A stretch of 64,000 nucleotides of DNA from Virgifigura sp964551315 (lineage in GTDB: Bacteria; Pseudomonadota; Alphaproteobacteria; Dongiales; Dongiaceae), in NCBI GenBank assembly GCA_964551315.1, contig CAZKCM010000003.1, forward strand, positions 62,001 through 126,000, in the 5' to 3' direction. Below are positions 36,308 through 44,953 of the stretch, one piece after another. The translations under genes and the position numbers were made by a program. The notes below the pieces were generated by a model that was not told the origin of the DNA, made no database searches, and saw only the letters and a list, made by a program, of their open reading frames with translations. How positions within the stretch are numbered: the first letter of the stretch is position 1; the number at the start of each line of letters is the position of its first letter.

Positions 36308-36548
36308 CTGCTGGTGCTTCTTCTGCTTGAAGCAGCAGAACAACCGCTCCGCACCAAAGCGTTGGACGGTGAAACGAGAAGTTGGCGTTACAAGCCTCTG
36401 CAGCCATCTCAATGCGCCAGTAATCGTCCGGTGTAGAACGCCCTTCGGAGCGGTCAGTTCCCGACGGGCTGGTGTAAGAAATGACCGCGGCACGAGGGCG
36501 GGTTACCCGTCCTGGTCCGTGGCGGCCTCCGGTGCATTCCGATCGGTC

Positions 36549-37079
36549 CTAGCGGCGTTGAAAGACGACCCTTCCCGGATCGCCTTGAACGATCGCATTG
36601 TCCGGGATGCGAGAAGAGACCACGGCGTTGGGCGCCACGATGACTCCGCTCCCGATCTCCGCTCCGTCGAGGATGCAGGCACCTGCACCGATCAGAACGT
36701 TCCGGCCGATTCGAATGCCCTTATGCGACACCTTGCCCTGTTCCCGGAAGGTCATGTCCAACCGGTCGTAGCGGTAGGTGTTGCCGACGATCGAGACGTT
36801 CGGGCCGATCAGAGAGTCGTCGCCGATCTCGATTCCATGGACGTGCGAGGCGATGAAGCAGCCGGTTGCGATGTCGACGCGGGCGCCGATCAACAACGGG
36901 CCGTCCGTCGCCTTGATCTTGGTGAAGGAGCCGACGGCGCTCTTGCGGCCGAGGCGGAGCTGGCGGCTGATTTCGACCTCGGCGCGAGGGCTCACCAGTG
37001 CGCCGTAACGCAGAAGATAGTACAAGGTAGCGACGAATCGCGGGACGGCGAACCTCCGCAGTACCGCGGACCAGCCCAC
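36549..37079 (-). CDS. Hexapeptide-repeat acyltransferase
   Basis: A 176-residue transferase of the WbbJ/maltose O-acetyltransferase type. The beta-helix spans about residues 35-170 with repeats such as IGARVDIATGCFIASHVHGIEIGD, IGPNVSIVG, IGRNVLIGAGACILDGAEIGSG; the His in ASHVHG is the likely catalytic base. It sits 6 bp after the acyl carrier protein gene, so its acyl donor may be the ACP-bound group rather than acetyl-CoA. Confidence 0.88.
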   Translation of the reverse strand: MGWSAVLRRFAVPRFVATLYYLLRYGALVSPRAEVEISRQLRLGRKSAVGSFTKIKATDGPLLIGARVDIATGCFIASHVHGIEIGDDSLIGPNVSIVGNTYRYDRLDMTFREQGKVSHKGIRIGRNVLIGAGACILDGAEIGSGVIVAPNAVVSSRIPDNAIVQGDPGRVVFQRR

Positions 37080-37085
37080 GGCGAA

Positions 37086-37325
37086 TCACCGGTACCGGTT
37101 GATGACGCTGCGGATCTGCTCGAACGTCACCATCTCGCTGACCTCCTGCATCGTCATCTTGATGCCGAATGCCTCTTCCAGGGCGGAAACCAGACGAAGG
37201 TGATTGAGCGAGTCCCAGAGCGGTGCGTCGTCCCGGCCGAACGCCGTTGTGATGACCTCTGGGTCGACGTCCAGCATTTCCGCCATGATCTGCCGAATTT
37301 GCGTTTCGGTCTGAGTCGCGTCCAT
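37086..37325 (-). CDS. Acyl carrier protein
   Basis: A 79-residue four-helix carrier with the phosphopantetheine site Ser39 in LWDSLNHLRLV. The start is taken at 37325, two bases after the FkbH stop. Placed directly after the FkbH-like gene it is the expected carrier for a glyceryl group made from 1,3-bisphosphoglycerate, and directly before an acyltransferase that could use it. Confidence 0.93.
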   Translation of the reverse strand: MDATQTETQIRQIMAEMLDVDPEVITTAFGRDDAPLWDSLNHLRLVSALEEAFGIKMTMQEVSEMVTFEQIRSVINRYR

Positions 37326-37327
37326 TG

Positions 37328-39172
37328 TCACTCCACCATCTCGACCCATGCGCAGGGCATCGGCGTCGCGTCCTCGCGCCGCAGGACGTAGGTCCGGCCG
37401 GCGTCCCTCTCGCCGGTTCGCCGAAAGCCTTGGTCATCGAAGAATGTCGCGGCGGGCATGTTCTTGCTTGTCGGGACGAACTGCGCCGTCAGCTCGGTGC
37501 AATCGGGCGCTTCGAGAAGCGTCGCCTTGATCCGGTTCATGATCGCGGTTTCGATCCCGCGCCCCATGGCGCGGCAGCTCATCAGGAAGCTGTCGATCTC
37601 GAGCCGCCCGTCCGCCCTTCGCAGCAGATAGGCGGCGATGGTTCCGAGTTCCCCGAACCGGTCCGCCGCCCAGACGACGTCGAGCTCGCAAGAGGGGTTC
37701 GCGAGAAAGGCCTCCAGCTCGCCGGGCGAATAGCGTCGGGTCGTCACGTTGAACTGGTTCGTCTTGCTGAAGAGCTGATGGAGGCGCGGCAGATCGGCCG
37801 GCGTTGCCGGTCGGATCCGCAGCTTTGTCTGGAGGCCGGCAAGATAGTCGTTCAGGTTGCCGGCCTGTCTCTCCAGCGCCCGGCGTGCGCGCATCTGCCG
37901 GTACTGCTCGCCCTTCTCGGTATCCTCTCGCAGGATCCAGGGCTTCTCAAACGCGGTGAGGCGGTCGAGGGTCTCGACGAACCGGGCCGGGTCGGGCGGA
38001 AGCTGAACGGTCTCGACCTCAGGCAGGAACTCGTTGACGAGCGCGACTTCCGCCGGGTTGTCGTCGACGAACACCAGGCTGTCCGTGCCGATGTTGAGCT
38101 CCTTGGCGATGGCGGCCAGTCCGACATGCTTTGGCTCCCAGCCGATGGCCGTTACGGCGAAATCCTCAGGCCGCAGCGGCATTTCGGGCCGCAGGCGGAA
38201 CACCTCTTCGACGTCCGCGGGGTTGTTCTTGCTGCACAGCGCAAGCAGAATGCCGCGCTCCTTGATGGCGCGAATCCGGTGCTGGAATGCAAGATAGGCC
38301 TCGCCTTCGGGGTCGCCCGGGCCGATCCTCACGCCGCCCGGACCGTCCTCGCCGACCACGCCGCCCCAGAGCGTGTTGTCGAGGTCCAACACCAGGCATT
38401 TCTTCGTAAGCCCGCGGATCGCCTTGACGTGGCGCAGGATCTCGTCGGCCAAGACCGGGAGGAAGTCCTCCGACCATTCCATCTTGGCGAGATGGTACAT
38501 CCGGAGGTCGGTGACGCGATCCTTGCCGAAGAGGCCGGCCAGCCGGTCGAGGTCGAGGACATGGACGCGCGTCTCGGCCTTGAAACGGCGCAGCAAGGCG
38601 AGATTGAGGTCGAGCAGGAACTCCGTCTCGCCGTACTCCGCCTTCAGGTCGGCGGTCCCTGCTGCCGGACGGGCCGGCGTCACGAAGTTCGTGATCAGGA
38701 TCGTGGCGTCCAGTTTCCGCAGCGCGTGCGCCGTCCATTCTTCGATATGGGCGAGCACGTCGTCGCGAAGCGCCACCCGCGCTTCCACGGAGAGGGAGCC
38801 AAACGCCGCGACGGCCTGCGGTCGGAGCTGTCGAAGCGAAAGCGACAGCAGAACAATGTCCGGCGTGAAGGCGCGCAAGGGTGCGCCGTCCGCCAATATC
38901 TCCTGAAAGTACTGGTTGAACGGGCCCACATATGCGGCGGCGGGCAAGCCCTCGCGGGCGCAGCGGACGTTCACATAGGCCGGCAGGAGATCGACCGTGA
39001 AGTTGCTGAGATAGGCAATCTTCACGGTCGAGCCGCTTATCACGCGCCGCAGCGCGCGGTCGCAGGCTGCGTAATTCCCGCTGCTCAGCCGAGCGAGATC
39101 GCAGTCGAGCAGGGCGCGATGGGCCTGCGAGAAATCGGCCGCTTCCGCGACCTTTCTCAAGGCTTCCTGCAT
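37328..39172 (-). CDS. FkbH-like HAD-IIIC glyceryl-ACP synthase
   Basis: A 614-residue bifunctional protein. The N-terminal 250 residues contain an SGNH-like region (KIAYLSNFTVDLL, FQEIL, PDIVLLSLS). The HAD-IIIC phosphatase domain starts at VLDLDNTLWGG with D263 and D265, followed by LCSKNN and VFVDDNPAE. The C-terminal part (from about 445) is GNAT-like (IRPATPADLPRLHQLFSKTNQFN). Known FkbH proteins take 1,3-bisphosphoglycerate and load D-glycerate on an ACP. Together with the next-door ACP and acyltransferase, a glyceryl decoration of a sugar or lipid is inferred. A near-consensus stress-type promoter (GGAAC-N17-CGTA, minus strand) lies 51 bp upstream. Confidence 0.9.
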   Translation of the reverse strand: MQEALRKVAEAADFSQAHRALLDCDLARLSSGNYAACDRALRRVISGSTVKIAYLSNFTVDLLPAYVNVRCAREGLPAAAYVGPFNQYFQEILADGAPLRAFTPDIVLLSLSLRQLRPQAVAAFGSLSVEARVALRDDVLAHIEEWTAHALRKLDATILITNFVTPARPAAGTADLKAEYGETEFLLDLNLALLRRFKAETRVHVLDLDRLAGLFGKDRVTDLRMYHLAKMEWSEDFLPVLADEILRHVKAIRGLTKKCLVLDLDNTLWGGVVGEDGPGGVRIGPGDPEGEAYLAFQHRIRAIKERGILLALCSKNNPADVEEVFRLRPEMPLRPEDFAVTAIGWEPKHVGLAAIAKELNIGTDSLVFVDDNPAEVALVNEFLPEVETVQLPPDPARFVETLDRLTAFEKPWILREDTEKGEQYRQMRARRALERQAGNLNDYLAGLQTKLRIRPATPADLPRLHQLFSKTNQFNVTTRRYSPGELEAFLANPSCELDVVWAADRFGELGTIAAYLLRRADGRLEIDSFLMSCRAMGRGIETAIMNRIKATLLEAPDCTELTAQFVPTSKNMPAATFFDDQGFRRTGERDAGRTYVLRREDATPMPCAWVEMVE

Positions 39173-39222
39173 CCGTGAGGATCCCCTACCTTGGATCCGG
39201 CCGCCGCCACCCCTATGCCATA

Positions 39223-39248
39223 TACGCCCGAAAGGCCGCGCGTGTTCC
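39223..39248 (-). promoter_or_regulatory. Near-consensus EcfG-type element GGAAC-N17-CGTA upstream of the FkbH gene
   Basis: Minus strand: GGAAC at 39248-39244 and CGTA at 39226-39223, spacer 17 bp, one mismatch at the last -10 base. Distance to the FkbH start is 51 bp. Weaker than the other sites. Confidence 0.3.
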
Positions 39249-39286
39249 ACAATCACTGATTGCGGGTCTGCGTCGGCGGGTGTCCG

Positions 39287-40462
39287 TCACGGCGCGCCGA
39301 GCGGTGCTCCGGTTCCAAGGGCCGCGTAGGCCGCCATCAGCCGGCGCTCGAACTCGGCGTGGCTGTAGCGCTCCCGCGCCAGGGCGGCGGCGGCCCGGCC
39401 GAGCCTCGCGCGGAGATCCGGATCGCGCGCAAGGCGCTTCAGCCCCTCCGCCAGCGCCGGCGGCTTCGGCTCGGCGAGCAGGGCGCAGGAGTCATCGAGG
39501 ACCTGTGTGTGCGACCCGATATTGGATGCCAGGATCGCGCGGCCGGCGAGCAGGTAGGCGTAGATCTTCATGGGCGTGTTCTGGCCCTTGAGGCGCGGCG
39601 AAAGGAGGATGTCGGCCTGGGTCAGGTAGTGCGGCAGCAGCGCGAGTGGCCGTGGCCCGATGAAGTGCGCCCGGTCAGCTACGCCCAGTCGGTGCGCCAG
39701 CGCGCGGTGGCTCTCGATCTCCGCGCCGTTGCCGCCGATGACCACGAGGTCGATCCTCTCGTCCGGGCCGAGCATCGCGAACCCCTCGAGCATCGGCCCC
39801 ATGCCTTGATAGCGCTCGAGATTGCCGACATAGAGTGCCATCAGCCCCCGCAGGCCGAGGCTCCGGCGAAGATCCTCGGCGCGGTGGGCGGCTTCGGGCT
39901 CCGGCTCAAAGGCGATATCGTGCAGGATGTGAACCGGCTTCCCGGGGGCGTGTTGCGCGGCTTTGTCGGCGAGCGCCTGGCAGACCGGGAGAACGAGGCT
40001 CGATCGCCGAACGGCGAGACGCTCGAAACCGTCCAGCACGGGCCGGAAGAGGCGCATCTGCGGCCATCGCTCCATCAACTGGTCGGCCATCGATGAATCC
40101 ATGTCGTAGACGAGGCGTTTCCGCGCGACGAGATTGGCGAGCAGGGCCGGAAAGATCGCCTCTTCGACGGCGTGGATGACGTCGTAGCGCTTGGCCGCCA
40201 GGCAAGCCGGTATCCGGGCGCTCAGATACAGGTCGCAAACGAGCTTCTTCCAGGACGGGCCGATCGGCACGTTGGAAACCAGGGGCGGCTTGGGGATGCG
40301 AAGGATACGCAACCCCTGCATCTTCACGTCCTCGCCCTCGTGATAGGTCAACAGGTCGACGCGATGCCCGGCCTTGCACAGCGTCGCGAGGGCAAACCGT
40401 ATGGCGATCGGCGTTCCCCGCTCCTGATAGAACGGTTGCGGCGCGATGAAGAGGATGTCCAT
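39287..40462 (-). CDS. Family 4 glycosyltransferase (GT-B)
   Basis: A 391-residue retaining glycosyltransferase. N-terminal domain: FIAPQPFYQERGTPIAIRF (the acceptor-side glycine-rich loop), then DVIHAVEEAIFPALLA. The C-terminal donor domain has LYVGNLERYQG, LSPRLKGQNTPMKIYAYLLAGRAILAS. The usual Glu-x7-Glu is modified to QNTPMKIYAYLLAG. It immediately abuts the upstream unknown gene (start at 40462, stop of the other at 40463). Confidence 0.9.
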   Translation of the reverse strand: MDILFIAPQPFYQERGTPIAIRFALATLCKAGHRVDLLTYHEGEDVKMQGLRILRIPKPPLVSNVPIGPSWKKLVCDLYLSARIPACLAAKRYDVIHAVEEAIFPALLANLVARKRLVYDMDSSMADQLMERWPQMRLFRPVLDGFERLAVRRSSLVLPVCQALADKAAQHAPGKPVHILHDIAFEPEPEAAHRAEDLRRSLGLRGLMALYVGNLERYQGMGPMLEGFAMLGPDERIDLVVIGGNGAEIESHRALAHRLGVADRAHFIGPRPLALLPHYLTQADILLSPRLKGQNTPMKIYAYLLAGRAILASNIGSHTQVLDDSCALLAEPKPPALAEGLKRLARDPDLRARLGRAAAALARERYSHAEFERRLMAAYAALGTGAPLGAP

Positions 40463-41293
40463 CTAGCGCAACCGGATACGAATCTGGTTTCGCAGGAAGC
40501 GCAACGGCCGTTCGAGTTCGCCATAGGCGAAGACCGGCTGGCCGGGCTCGTCGAGACGGCGCAACAGGTCGGCCGCGGGCCGCTCTCCGGACAGGGCGCC
40601 GGACAGGCCGAATCCAAACCGCCCGACTCGTGCCGCTTCCGAGGCGAGCGGGAGCGGGTCCGACCCGGGCAGCACCTTCAATCCGCGGCGTTCCGCAATC
40701 CGGAACGGCCGCGGCCGCGGCCAGAAGACCGGCCGGCCGGAATTGTCTCCGAGATGCGGTCGTGTCGCTGCCCCTTCGCTCCCGCCGACAGCACGCTTTA
40801 CCAGCCGGCCGCGTCGGCCGAGCCATTTTCCGACGCCCCAGGGCAGGACGGGGAGGGCGCCGACCGCCCGGATCCGCCGGATCGTCTCTTCGACCGGCCG
40901 GCCATCGTCGAAGCGCCGATCGGTGCCGATCGCCAGGACTTCGAGCCCTTCGCGCGTGACGATCTGCCGGCCTGCAACGAGTAGCAGCCGAACGCTGCCC
41001 CTGCATGCAAGAAGCGAGATGTCCTCCGAGGTCCGGACGAGATGCCAGCCCGGCGACGCGTTCCTCGCCGTTGCCGCGTCGGCCGGGGCCGCCGACCGGA
41101 ACAAGTCCTCGAAGGCGTGTTCGCGGCCGGTTTCCGTCAGCAGAAGGGCGCCCGAAAAGTCGTCGTTTCGTCCGCGGCTTGCCGCGACCGCGGCGAAGTT
41201 CGAAAACGCCGCGTCGAACAGCCGCGGCAGGTCGAAGCAGGCATAGAGATGCACGTGTCCGTCGGCGAGAATGAGGGGATCGTCGGTGTCCAT
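40463..41293 (-). CDS. Unknown protein with an N-terminal DGHVH motif (possible metal-dependent hydrolase)
   Basis: A 276-residue soluble protein. It opens with ILADGHVHLYACFDLPRLF, a His-x-His resembling PHP or amidohydrolase N-termini, and continues through SGALLLTETGREHAFEDL, IVTREGLEVLAIGTDRRF, GVGKWLGRRG and VLPGSDPLPLASEAARVG. These pieces would fit a PHP-like TIM-barrel in which WGVGKW and PGSDPL lie at the C-terminal rim, but I cannot assign a family with certainty. Two bp after the GlpD-like gene, in the same operon. Confidence 0.7.
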   Translation of the reverse strand: MDTDDPLILADGHVHLYACFDLPRLFDAAFSNFAAVAASRGRNDDFSGALLLTETGREHAFEDLFRSAAPADAATARNASPGWHLVRTSEDISLLACRGSVRLLLVAGRQIVTREGLEVLAIGTDRRFDDGRPVEETIRRIRAVGALPVLPWGVGKWLGRRGRLVKRAVGGSEGAATRPHLGDNSGRPVFWPRPRPFRIAERRGLKVLPGSDPLPLASEAARVGRFGFGLSGALSGERPAADLLRRLDEPGQPVFAYGELERPLRFLRNQIRIRLR

Positions 41294-41295
41294 GC

Positions 41296-42837
41296 TCAAA
41301 CGACGCGATCGCGGCACAGAGTTCTGCCGTGCTCGGTCAGGGAGCGATAGAGGTGATAGACATGGGCGACATCCGTCGGTGAGGCGACCGGCCAATCGAG
41401 GCGCCGAAGCACCAAATCCTCGAAATGAACGACGGACTCCGCCCGAATGATCCCTTCGATATAGGCGGCCGCAGCGTCCGGCCGTTCGCTGACCAGCCGG
41501 GCGAAGTCGGCCGGCGAGCGACGCGGCCGCATCGCCGGCGGTCCCTCGTCCCGATAGGGCGGGAGCGAACGTCCTTGTCGGCGGCAGATCATCCGAAGCA
41601 GTCGCTCCGCGGTGAGGCGCGCCGTCGTGAACTTGATTCCCGACAGGCTGAAAAGTCCGGCGGGGCCGCCATGCGCCGCATGATCCCAGAGGATATCGCG
41701 CGTCGCCAGGGCCTCGGAGCCGTCCCGAATCCCCGGCAGGAGCCCGGCGAAGACGCGGGCTACATCGTCCCGGCGGAGCCGCAGGGCCGGTGCGGCGCGG
41801 TTGATCGCGGTGAGAAGGCGGGTGATCTGACCTTCGCTTGGCTGCGGTCGCCGGGGATCGCCGGAGGGTAGATCGTTCCAGGGCGCGTATTCCGTGCCGA
41901 CGAGAAGGCCGTCCTGCCACGGTCGCAGGAAGTAGCTGCGTCCGCCGCTGGGGGGCGTCAGGGCGACTGTGGCCGTCATCGGCCTCCGGCAGGCCAGAAA
42001 CAGGTTGAACGCCAGGACCGGCCGGAACAGGGCCGGGATGTCGCGATCGAACCGCGCGGCCAACCGGCGCGCCGCCGGGCCGGCGCAGTTCACGACGACC
42101 GGTGCCTCGAAGGCGAGCCGGTCGCCGGTGAGCCGGTCGATCGCGACGAGGCCCGAAACGCGTCCCCCGGAAACGAGCAGGTCCACGACCTCCATCTGGT
42201 TGAGGGCTCGGCCGCCGCACCGCGTGGCCCATAGGAGGAGTTCCATCAGCAGGCGCTGCGGGCTTGCCATCGCGCCGTCGTACCACAGGGCGCCGCCGCG
42301 CAGGCCATCGCGTTCCACCGCGGGGAAGTGCTCCGCCGTTGCCGCCGGGTCGAGCAATCGCCCGGCCGGAAGGTGGCGGTCGTCAGGCACGCCCCGATTC
42401 CGGTCTCGGGCCAGCCAACGGTCGAGCAGGAAGGCGGCCCGGAACGCCTCCGGCCGTCTCAGCCCTTCCCCGTAGAGCGGCATGAGGCAGGGCAGGGGAT
42501 CGACCAGGGGCGGGAAGTGGCGGAACCACCACCGCCGCTCGCCGACGGAATCGCGGAAGCGCTTGAGGTCGAGCCGTTGCAGGTAGCGCAACCCGCCGTG
42601 GAGGATTCCCAGGCTGTTCGCGCTGGTGCCTTCCCCGAAATCCCCCCGTTCGAGCAGCAACGGTCGCAGGCCGCGGCGGGCCGCTTCGAGGGCCAGGGCG
42701 GCGCCATGAATGCCGCCGCCGATAACGGCGAGATCGTAGCGCGCGCCGGCGGCCGCGGCGGGCTCCCGAGCGATCATTTCCGCCATCGCCATATGGAAGA
42801 CGGTCGGTATGATGCCAATCGGGAGCGGGCGTGACAA
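41296..42837 (-). CDS. FAD-dependent oxidoreductase, GlpD-like
   Basis: A 513-residue protein. The FAD-binding Rossmann loop is DLAVIGGGIHGAALALEAARRG, with the second motif LLLERGDFGEGTSANSLGILHGGLRYLQ as in aerobic glycerol-3-phosphate dehydrogenase. C-terminal DVARVFAGLLPGIR and LFSLSGIKFTTAR also fit GlpD. In the cluster it may oxidise glycerol 3-phosphate or a glyceryl/sugar group. The first in-frame start is a TTG at 42837 with GTGAGG upstream; ATGs at 42792, 42786 and 42777 are alternatives. First gene of the minus-strand run. Confidence 0.88.
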   Translation of the reverse strand: MSRPLPIGIIPTVFHMAMAEMIAREPAAAAGARYDLAVIGGGIHGAALALEAARRGLRPLLLERGDFGEGTSANSLGILHGGLRYLQRLDLKRFRDSVGERRWWFRHFPPLVDPLPCLMPLYGEGLRRPEAFRAAFLLDRWLARDRNRGVPDDRHLPAGRLLDPAATAEHFPAVERDGLRGGALWYDGAMASPQRLLMELLLWATRCGGRALNQMEVVDLLVSGGRVSGLVAIDRLTGDRLAFEAPVVVNCAGPAARRLAARFDRDIPALFRPVLAFNLFLACRRPMTATVALTPPSGGRSYFLRPWQDGLLVGTEYAPWNDLPSGDPRRPQPSEGQITRLLTAINRAAPALRLRRDDVARVFAGLLPGIRDGSEALATRDILWDHAAHGGPAGLFSLSGIKFTTARLTAERLLRMICRRQGRSLPPYRDEGPPAMRPRRSPADFARLVSERPDAAAAYIEGIIRAESVVHFEDLVLRRLDWPVASPTDVAHVYHLYRSLTEHGRTLCRDRVV

Positions 42838-42838
42838 T

Positions 42839-42864
42839 GGAACCTCACGCCCCGTCGGCTCGTT
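42839..42864 (+). promoter_or_regulatory. EcfG-type promoter GGAAC-N17-CGTT upstream of the GT4/sulfotransferase pair
   Basis: GGAAC at 42839-42843 and CGTT at 42861-42864, spacer 17 bp. The GT4 start is 29 bp downstream, giving a short leader. It is in the 56 bp gap between divergent genes. Confidence 0.65.
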
Positions 42865-42893
42865 GACCCCGGCGAACGGAATATCTCATAGCG

Positions 42894-44042
42894 ATGTCCT
42901 CACGGCCAATTCGCGTTCTTCACGTCTGCGACAAGTTCAGCCTGGACGGCTCGAGCATCCACGGCGTTTCCCGCCTCTTCTCCTGGTGGTTCCCCAGGTA
43001 TGACAAGTCGCGCTTCGACGTGCGGCTCGTCGGGTTGCGGAAGCGCGATGCGGCGGGCGCGCTCCTCGAACAGGGCGGCATCGACGTGATTCACCTCGGC
43101 AAGGGCAAGTTCGATCCGTCGACGCTCGGCGCGCTGCGGCGCGTGATCCGGGCCTTCGACGCCGACATCCTGCACCTGCACGGCTATGGTGCCGCGACCT
43201 TCGGCCGGATCGCGGCGCGCCTTCACAACCGCCCGGCCATCGTGCACGAGCATTTCGTCGATCCGGCCATGCCCGCTTATCAGGGCTATGCGGAGGCGGC
43301 CCTGGCGCCGCTCACGAGCTACGCGATCGCCGTGGCCGAATCGGTCAAGAAGTTCTGCATCGAAAAGCGCCGCATGCCGCCAGATCGGATCGGCGTCATC
43401 TACAACGGGATCCCGCTCGAGGAATTCCGCCCCGCGGCGCCCGAGCGGGTGCGGGCGCTGAGGGAGGAACTCGGCATCCGTGAGGGCGAAGCGGTCGTCG
43501 GGGCGGTGGGGCGGCTGCATCGGCAGAAGGGCTTCGTCTACCTCATCCAGGCGATGGCCCGGGTGCGGGCCGAACATCCCCGGACGCGTCTCGTCATCGT
43601 TGGCGACGGAGCGTTGCGCGATGAACTCGAGCGGGCGGCGGTCGACGCCGGCGTGCGCGAGGCGGTCGTCTTTGCCGGATTCCGCCCGAAGGTCGCGGAG
43701 ATGCTTTCGGTCTTCGACATCATGGCCATCCCTTCGCTCTACGAGGGCGTGCCTCTGACGGTCTTCGAGGCGCTGGCGCAGGCGAAGGCGATCGTCTCGA
43801 CCGGTGTCGACGGGTTGGGTGAGGTGCTGAAGGACGGCGAAACCGCGCTTCTGGTACCGCCCGCCGATTCGGAGGCCCTGGCGGCGGGAATCGGCCGGCT
43901 TCTCGCGGATCCCGACCGGGCGGCGGCGCTTCGGCGGCGCTGCGAGGTCGAAAGAACCCGGTTCGAGGTGCAATCGGCCGTCGACCAGATGCAATCGCTT
44001 TACGAACGGTTGGCGGCAAACCCGCGCGGGGCGCCGATCTGA
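42894..44042 (+). CDS. Family 4 glycosyltransferase (GT-B)
   Basis: A 382-residue cytoplasmic transferase. N-terminal acceptor domain: RVLHVCDKFSLDGSSIHGVSRLF, DILHLHGYGAATFGRIAA. C-terminal donor domain: VGAVGRLHRQKGFVYLIQA, the EGVPLTVFEALAQAKAIVST segment with both conserved Glu residues (E-x7-E), and a normal C-terminus. It is probably involved in building a surface polysaccharide. The sulfotransferase begins 56 bp downstream. Confidence 0.93.
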   Translation: MSSRPIRVLHVCDKFSLDGSSIHGVSRLFSWWFPRYDKSRFDVRLVGLRKRDAAGALLEQGGIDVIHLGKGKFDPSTLGALRRVIRAFDADILHLHGYGAATFGRIAARLHNRPAIVHEHFVDPAMPAYQGYAEAALAPLTSYAIAVAESVKKFCIEKRRMPPDRIGVIYNGIPLEEFRPAAPERVRALREELGIREGEAVVGAVGRLHRQKGFVYLIQAMARVRAEHPRTRLVIVGDGALRDELERAAVDAGVREAVVFAGFRPKVAEMLSVFDIMAIPSLYEGVPLTVFEALAQAKAIVSTGVDGLGEVLKDGETALLVPPADSEALAAGIGRLLADPDRAAALRRRCEVERTRFEVQSAVDQMQSLYERLAANPRGAPI

Positions 44043-44098
44043 TCGCGCGATACCGGCGCAGTTGACCGGAATCGGCCAGTCTGGACGGCGAGGGGGCG

Positions 44099-44953
44099 AT
44101 GGAGCAAGTGATCAAGGCGCTACGCCCGGCCAAGGCGGTCGCTCGCCGTTTCCAACGCGGCCTTCGAACCCTGACCGCGGACCGGCGCGCCGACCCGAAA
44201 TTTCTGATCATCGGCGCCCAGAAGGCGGGCACCACCTTTCTTCACAGCCTGCTCGTTCAGCACCCGAGTGTGATCGCGCCGATGCAGAAGGAGGTTCATT
44301 ACTTCGACCTCAATTTCGAAAGGCCGCTGCAGTGGTACAAGGCGCATTTCCCGGCGCAATCCGAAATCACCCGCCGGGAAGACAGGCTTGGTGCTCGCGT
44401 CGTCACAGGGGAATCGACACCGTATTACATTTTTCATCCGATGGTGGCGGAGCGGGTCCATTCGGTATACCCGCGCATCAGGTTGATCGTCGTTCTGCGG
44501 GATCCGGTCTCGCGCGCCATTTCCCATTATGCCCATTCCGTGAGGTACGGTTATGAGCGCCTTCCCATCGTAGAGGCCTTTGAGCGAGAGGCCGAACGGC
44601 TTGCGGGCGAGGAGGACAGGCTGAGGCGGATCCCCGGCTATCGCAGCTTCGGCCATCAGCACCATTCCTATCTGTCGCGCGGGCTCTACATGGACCAGCT
44701 GGAACGCTGGACGAGGTTCTTCCCGCCGGACCGGTTCCTGCTGCTCCACAGCGCGGAGCTGTTCTCGCGGACCGAAGAGGCGCTGGACCGGGTCTGCGAC
44801 TTCCTGGGGCTGCCCCGCCACCGCTTCCCGAGCGAGGGGAACCGTAACGCCGGCTGGAAACCGGAGGTTCCGGCAGAGCTCCGGGGGCGGCTCGAGGCCT
44901 GGTTCGACGAGCCCAACCGACGCCTCCTGGCGCGGACGGGGATCCGGTTCTAG
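44099..44953 (+). CDS. PAPS-dependent carbohydrate sulfotransferase
   Basis: A 284-residue sulfotransferase of the heparan N-deacetylase/sulfotransferase type. The 5'-phosphosulfate loop is IIGAQKAGTTFLHSLL (residues 37-52), the 3'-phosphate motif is VVLRDPVSRAISHYAH, and the conserved Lys and His in MQKEVHYF are likely catalytic. It would transfer sulfate from PAPS to a sugar hydroxyl or amine on a glycan. The 247 bp spacer before the ABC importer has no convincing signal. Confidence 0.92.
   Translation: MEQVIKALRPAKAVARRFQRGLRTLTADRRADPKFLIIGAQKAGTTFLHSLLVQHPSVIAPMQKEVHYFDLNFERPLQWYKAHFPAQSEITRREDRLGARVVTGESTPYYIFHPMVAERVHSVYPRIRLIVVLRDPVSRAISHYAHSVRYGYERLPIVEAFEREAERLAGEEDRLRRIPGYRSFGHQHHSYLSRGLYMDQLERWTRFFPPDRFLLLHSAELFSRTEEALDRVCDFLGLPRHRFPSEGNRNAGWKPEVPAELRGRLEAWFDEPNRRLLARTGIRF

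Noticed and set aside
37325..39178. 617-codon plus-strand frame
   Set aside because: Exact antisense of the FkbH-like gene, which has clear HAD and GNAT motifs.
42866..42900. Minus-strand stress-type promoter for the GlpD-like operon
   Set aside because: The best candidate reads GGACA-N16-CGTT, with two mismatches in the -35 element, so it was not annotated.
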